A stretch of 9,554 bases of DNA from Spirochaetaceae bacterium UBA4077 (GTDB lineage: Bacteria; Spirochaetota; Spirochaetia; Treponematales; Rectinemataceae), in assembly GCA_002383375.1 (NCBI GenBank), contig DFYR01000064.1, forward strand, positions 17,931 through 27,484, given 5' to 3'. Below the pieces are notes generated by a model, which did no database searches, had not been told where the DNA came from, and worked only from the letters and a program-made list of their open reading frames with translations. Made by a program: the position numbers and the translations under genes. Of this stretch, positions 6,481 through 9,554 are shown in pieces. Each line of letters begins with the position of its first letter. Position 1 is the first letter of the stretch.

Positions 6481-7752
6481 ATGGGCTACCTCATCTTCGG
6501 TGCCTTTTTCCTCTTTCTGCTTATCGGTGTGCCGATCGGCCTTTCCATAGGATTGGCGGCCCTCGTCGTTTTTATTCAGGCTGGTATTCCCCTGCAGATG
6601 GTTCCCCAGACTCTCTTCGAGGGGAATAATTCCTTTTCCCTGGTGGCGGTGCCATTCTTTATCCTCGCCGGCGATCTTCTGGCTCGGGGCGGGATTTCAG
6701 AGCGCATCGTCGCCTTCGCCGAGGCTTGTCTCGGGCGGATACGTGGTGGGCTTTCGATTGTCTCGGTCCTTGCTTCCATGTTTATAGCCGCCATCTCCGG
6801 CTCAGGCGCCGCCACTACGGCGGCGGTCGGCGCCTCGCTCCTGCCTGAACTCAAGGAGCGAAAATACGATGAGGACTTTTCCGCTGCGCTTATCGCCTCA
6901 GCGGGAACGATTGGCGTCGTCATCCCCCCATCGGTGCCAATGGTGCTCTATGCGGTTATAGCCGGCGAATCGGTGGCCAAACTCTTTCTGGGCGGCTTCA
7001 TCCCCGGCACGCTGATGGGCTTGGGGCTCATCATATGGGCTATACTGATCGCCAAGAAACGCAACTACCCGGCAGGGAGAAAGTATACCCTTAGGGAAGT
7101 CGGCAAGAGTTTTGTCTCGGCTATCTGGGGGCTCCTCTGCCCAGGTATTATTCTAGGCGGCATTTTCTCTGGAGTATTTACGCCCTCTGAGGCTGCTGGC
7201 ATAGCCGTAGTCTATACGGTGCTCGTGGCGATTTTTGTCTACAAAGCTCTGGACTTCAAAAAATTTTACAAGCTGGTGGTGGGTTCGGGGGTAACCTCAG
7301 CCCTCATCATGTTCATCATCGCCACCTCCAAGGTCTTCGGCTGGGGTCTGGCCTTCTACCAGATTCCCCAGGCGATCGCGGGAACCTTGCTCAGTATTAC
7401 AAAAAACAACGCCATTTTGGTCTTCTTGATGATCGACGTGATAATACTGATAGCAGGCATGTTCATGGAAACCGCCTCTGCCCTCATCATCCTGACGCCG
7501 ATATTCATACCGGCCATCCTGGGAGTAGGCGGCAATTTAATTCACTTCGGTGTAGTGCTGGTGGTAGGCTTGTCGATCGGCATGGCTACTCCGCCGGTGG
7601 CTATCGATATTTACGTAGCAAGTGCCATAACGGGCTTGCCTATGGGTAAAATCACCAAACCGATCATTCCCATGGTGCTTATTCTCTGTGGCGTATTTTT
7701 ATTGATTACATATGTACCGCAATTGGTGATGTTACTCCCGAATCTCGGATAA
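6481..7752 (+). CDS. dctM: TRAP transporter large permease subunit (DctM)
   Basis: Forms the sodium-coupled transport channel of the TRAP system, 423 aa, the usual size. It is hydrophobic throughout, with about 11-12 membrane segments in two pseudo-repeats. Family motifs are present: PFFILAGDLLARGGIS (58-73), ISGSGAATTAAVG (105-117), TIGVVIPPSVPMVLYA (143-158), GVFTPSEAAGIAVVY (231-245), MFMETASALIILTPIF (327-342) and GMATPPVAIDIYVA (367-380). The SGSG and TPP loops belong to the two re-entrant hairpins that form the substrate and sodium sites in solved TRAP structures. Its ATG follows the dctQ stop by one base, with AGGAG at 6471-6475. No frameshift or missing segment is seen. The dehydratase gene follows after a 58-nt gap that contains no evident promoter or terminator, so all four genes are probably one transcript. 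Confidence 0.95.
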   Translation: MGYLIFGAFFLFLLIGVPIGLSIGLAALVVFIQAGIPLQMVPQTLFEGNNSFSLVAVPFFILAGDLLARGGISERIVAFAEACLGRIRGGLSIVSVLASMFIAAISGSGAATTAAVGASLLPELKERKYDEDFSAALIASAGTIGVVIPPSVPMVLYAVIAGESVAKLFLGGFIPGTLMGLGLIIWAILIAKKRNYPAGRKYTLREVGKSFVSAIWGLLCPGIILGGIFSGVFTPSEAAGIAVVYTVLVAIFVYKALDFKKFYKLVVGSGVTSALIMFIIATSKVFGWGLAFYQIPQAIAGTLLSITKNNAILVFLMIDVIILIAGMFMETASALIILTPIFIPAILGVGGNLIHFGVVLVVGLSIGMATPPVAIDIYVASAITGLPMGKITKPIIPMVLILCGVFLLITYVPQLVMLLPNLG

Positions 7753-7810
7753 GGCTTTTTGGTCGGCGACCCTTCAAAAATCCGGGCTGCCGTCCGCAAG
7801 GAGCTTGAGA

Positions 7811-9469
7811 ATGCGAAGCGATAAAGCAAAAAAGGGTCCTGAGAGGGCTCCGCATCGTTCTTTAATGAAGGCTGCGGGCTATTCAGATTGGGAGATAGAG
7901 CGCCCTTGGATCGGTGTCGCTAATGCCTACAACCAGATCATTCCAGGGCATGTGCACCTGCGTAGAATCGTTGACGCAGTAAAGGCGGGTATCTACGCCG
8001 CCGGCGGCCTCCCCATCGAATTCCCGACAATCGGCGTATGCGACGGGATAGCGATGAACCATATCGGGATGAAGTTTTCGCTGCCCTCCCGGGAACTCAT
8101 CATGGATTCGGTGGAGGTGATGACCCAGGCCCATGCCTTCGACGGTCTTGTGCTTGTAACAAACTGCGACAAAATTATTCCAGGCATGGCCATGGCGGCG
8201 GCACGGCTTAATGTACCCTCTCTGGTGGTTTCCGGCGGCCCTATGCTCACTGGTTTGTTACATGGGAAGGAGGTCGATCTCAACACGGTCTTCGAGACAG
8301 TCGGCAAGCATATTGTCGGAAAGGCTACCGAAGAGGAGCTACTAGAGGTCGAAAACGCAGCATGTCCGGGCTGCGGTTCTTGTTCGGGCATGTTTACCGC
8401 CAACACCATGAATTGCATGATGGAAGCCCTTGGTCTCGGACTTCCGGGCAACGGCACTATTCCCGCCGTATACGCCGCCCGGGACCGACTGGCAAAGGAT
8501 GCCGGCAGGGCGATCATGTATCTAGTGGAAAAAGACATTAAACCGAGGGATATCCTTACTCGCGCAGCCTTCGAGAATGCCGTGGCCGTGGATCTTGCCT
8601 TGGGCGGCTCCACAAACACCGCTCTTCACCTGCCCGCCCTAGCCCATGCGGCGGGAGTGGAGTTCGATATTGAGCTCTTCAACCAGATAGGGAACAAGGT
8701 TCCCCATCTTTGCTCTATGTCCCCCGGCGGCTCCCATCACATCCAGGACCTGTACCAGGCTGGCGGTGTCCAGGCTCTCATGGCGCAGCTTGCGGCCGGG
8801 GGCTTGCTACACGGTGAGTGCATCACAGCGACAGGAAAAACAGTGCAGGAAAACATCAGAGGTGCTCGGGTCAGGAATCCTGAGGTGATTCGGCCCCTGG
8901 ACAGGCCGTACCACACCACGGGAGGTCTGGCAATTCTCAGGGGCTCCCTGGCTCCCGACGGCGCGGTGGTCAAGCAGTCGGCGGTGGCTTCCGAGATGAT
9001 GGTACATAAGGGCCCCGCCCGGGTGTTCGACAGCGAGGAAGACGCCTTCGCCGCGATCAAGGCACGAAAAATCCTGGACGGCGACGTTCTGGTTATCCGC
9101 TACGAAGGCCCCAAGGGAGGTCCGGGCATGCGCGAGATGCTCACTCCCACCTCGGCATTGGCTGGCATGGGCATGGACAAGACCGTTGCCCTCATCACCG
9201 ACGGCAGGTTCTCCGGGGCCTCAAGGGGCGCTTCGATCGGCCATGTTTCGCCCGAGGCCGCCGCCTGCGGTCCCATCGCGTTGGTGCGCGAAGGCGATAT
9301 GATCAGCATCGATATCCCGGCTAAGAAGCTGGATATTCTCGTGGATCAGGCTGAACTGGCGCGCCGTAAAGCCCAATGGAAGCCCTATGTACAGCCCGTG
9401 GATAGCGGTTTTTTGAGCCGCTACCGCAGGGTGACGACTTCGGGTAATAAAGGCGCGGTGCTGGAATAG
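7811..9469 (+). CDS. ilvD: IlvD/Edd-family dehydratase, probable dihydroxy-acid dehydratase
   Basis: Iron-sulfur dehydratase, 552 aa. Dihydroxy-acid dehydratase converts 2,3-dihydroxy-3-methyl acids to the 2-keto acids of Val, Leu and Ile synthesis; relatives dehydrate gluconate, xylonate and similar sugar acids. Cluster ligands expected for the [2Fe-2S] class are C77 (VCDGIAM), C119 (NCDKIIPGM) and C191 (GSCSGMFTAN). The Cys at 77 replaces the Asp of the E. coli [4Fe-4S] enzyme. K121 is the likely carbamylated Mg ligand and S468 (DGRFSGASRG) the likely base. The N-terminus MRSDKAKKGPERAPHR is typical of true DHAD. AMNHIGMKF departs from the usual AMGHEGMRY. I chose ATG 7811 because AAGGAG (7798-7803) stands 7 nt upstream; TTG 7805 is too close to it. 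As the last gene of a TRAP operon under a FadR-type regulator, its setting looks catabolic, while its sequence looks like DHAD. Confidence 0.88.
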   Translation: MRSDKAKKGPERAPHRSLMKAAGYSDWEIERPWIGVANAYNQIIPGHVHLRRIVDAVKAGIYAAGGLPIEFPTIGVCDGIAMNHIGMKFSLPSRELIMDSVEVMTQAHAFDGLVLVTNCDKIIPGMAMAAARLNVPSLVVSGGPMLTGLLHGKEVDLNTVFETVGKHIVGKATEEELLEVENAACPGCGSCSGMFTANTMNCMMEALGLGLPGNGTIPAVYAARDRLAKDAGRAIMYLVEKDIKPRDILTRAAFENAVAVDLALGGSTNTALHLPALAHAAGVEFDIELFNQIGNKVPHLCSMSPGGSHHIQDLYQAGGVQALMAQLAAGGLLHGECITATGKTVQENIRGARVRNPEVIRPLDRPYHTTGGLAILRGSLAPDGAVVKQSAVASEMMVHKGPARVFDSEEDAFAAIKARKILDGDVLVIRYEGPKGGPGMREMLTPTSALAGMGMDKTVALITDGRFSGASRGASIGHVSPEAAACGPIALVREGDMISIDIPAKKLDILVDQAELARRKAQWKPYVQPVDSGFLSRYRRVTTSGNKGAVLE

Positions 9470-9495
9470 GCTGCAACAGCGCAACTTTTCAACAA

Positions 9496-9530
9496 GGCTG
9501 TCCTGGAGGAATCCGGGACAGCCCTTTTAT
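9496..9530 (+). terminator. Intrinsic terminator of the dctPQM-ilvD operon
   Basis: A 12-bp stem, GGCTGTCCTGGA (9496-9507) with TCCGGGACAGCC (9512-9523), including one U-G pair. It closes on a GGAA tetraloop of the GNRA type and is followed by CTTTTATT. It lies 27 nt after the ilvD stop, well placed to end the operon. Confidence 0.92.
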
Positions 9531-9535
9531 TATGT

Positions 9536-9554
9536 GCGCCCGGTAGGGCGCTTT
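9536..9554 (+). terminator. Second terminator-like hairpin at window end
   Basis: A perfect 6-bp GC-rich stem, GCGCCC (9536-9541) with GGGCGC (9546-9551), a GGTA loop, then TTT running off the window. It may be a tandem backup terminator for ilvD or part of the next locus; the U-tract length cannot be seen. Confidence 0.5.

Noticed and set aside
7805..7810. TTG start two codons upstream for ilvD
   Set aside because: It is only 1 nt from the AAGGAG ribosome binding site; ATG 7811 has proper spacing and starts the typical MRSDK sequence.
7753..7810. Possible hairpin or internal promoter between dctM and ilvD
   Set aside because: Only a 4-bp GGTC/GACC stem and no convincing -35/-10 pair; treated as a plain spacer with a ribosome binding site.

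Overview
The window looks like a chromosomal stretch of a bacterium with moderately high GC. The phylum cannot be fixed from this sequence. TRAP transporters, an IlvD dehydratase and a TM287/TM288-type ABC exporter occur together in Spirochaetota, Thermotogota and Bacillota-like lineages; a spirochaete is my weak guess. There are no tRNA or rRNA genes, insertion sequences, phage genes or CRISPR repeats.

Layout. (1) 1-3515, + strand: two overlapping ABC exporter half-transporter genes, the first cut off at its 5' end by the window edge. Motif by motif they form an asymmetric heterodimer with one catalytic and one degenerate ATP site. (2) 3516-3740: a gap that is not empty. It has a TTGACA-type promoter, a 26-codon ORF with seven isoleucine codons in nine consecutive positions, a possible antiterminator, and a perfect 15-bp terminator hairpin. 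This is the architecture of a branched-chain amino acid attenuator, but no biosynthetic gene follows on that strand. (3) 3741-4908, - strand: a FadR-type GntR regulator gene followed 7 nt later by arfB (ribosome rescue hydrolase). (4) 4909-5006: a divergent control region with two overlapping promoters and a perfect 22-bp palindrome made of two 11-bp FadR-type sites. (5) 5007-9469, + strand: dctP-dctQ-dctM (TRAP transporter) and an IlvD/Edd-family dehydratase, most like dihydroxy-acid dehydratase, closed by a strong terminator and then a second hairpin at the window end.

How it fits together. The regulator probably senses a carboxylate and controls the divergent TRAP-dehydratase operon through the palindrome. 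The TRAP system would import an acid that the dehydratase, or its pathway, uses. Whether the dehydratase serves Ile/Val synthesis or sugar-acid breakdown is open. The orphan isoleucine leader about 4 kb upstream is the most unusual element: it may be a relic, a stand-alone small RNA and peptide, or a remote control whose read-through would run antisense across arfB and the regulator toward the dct-ilvD operon.
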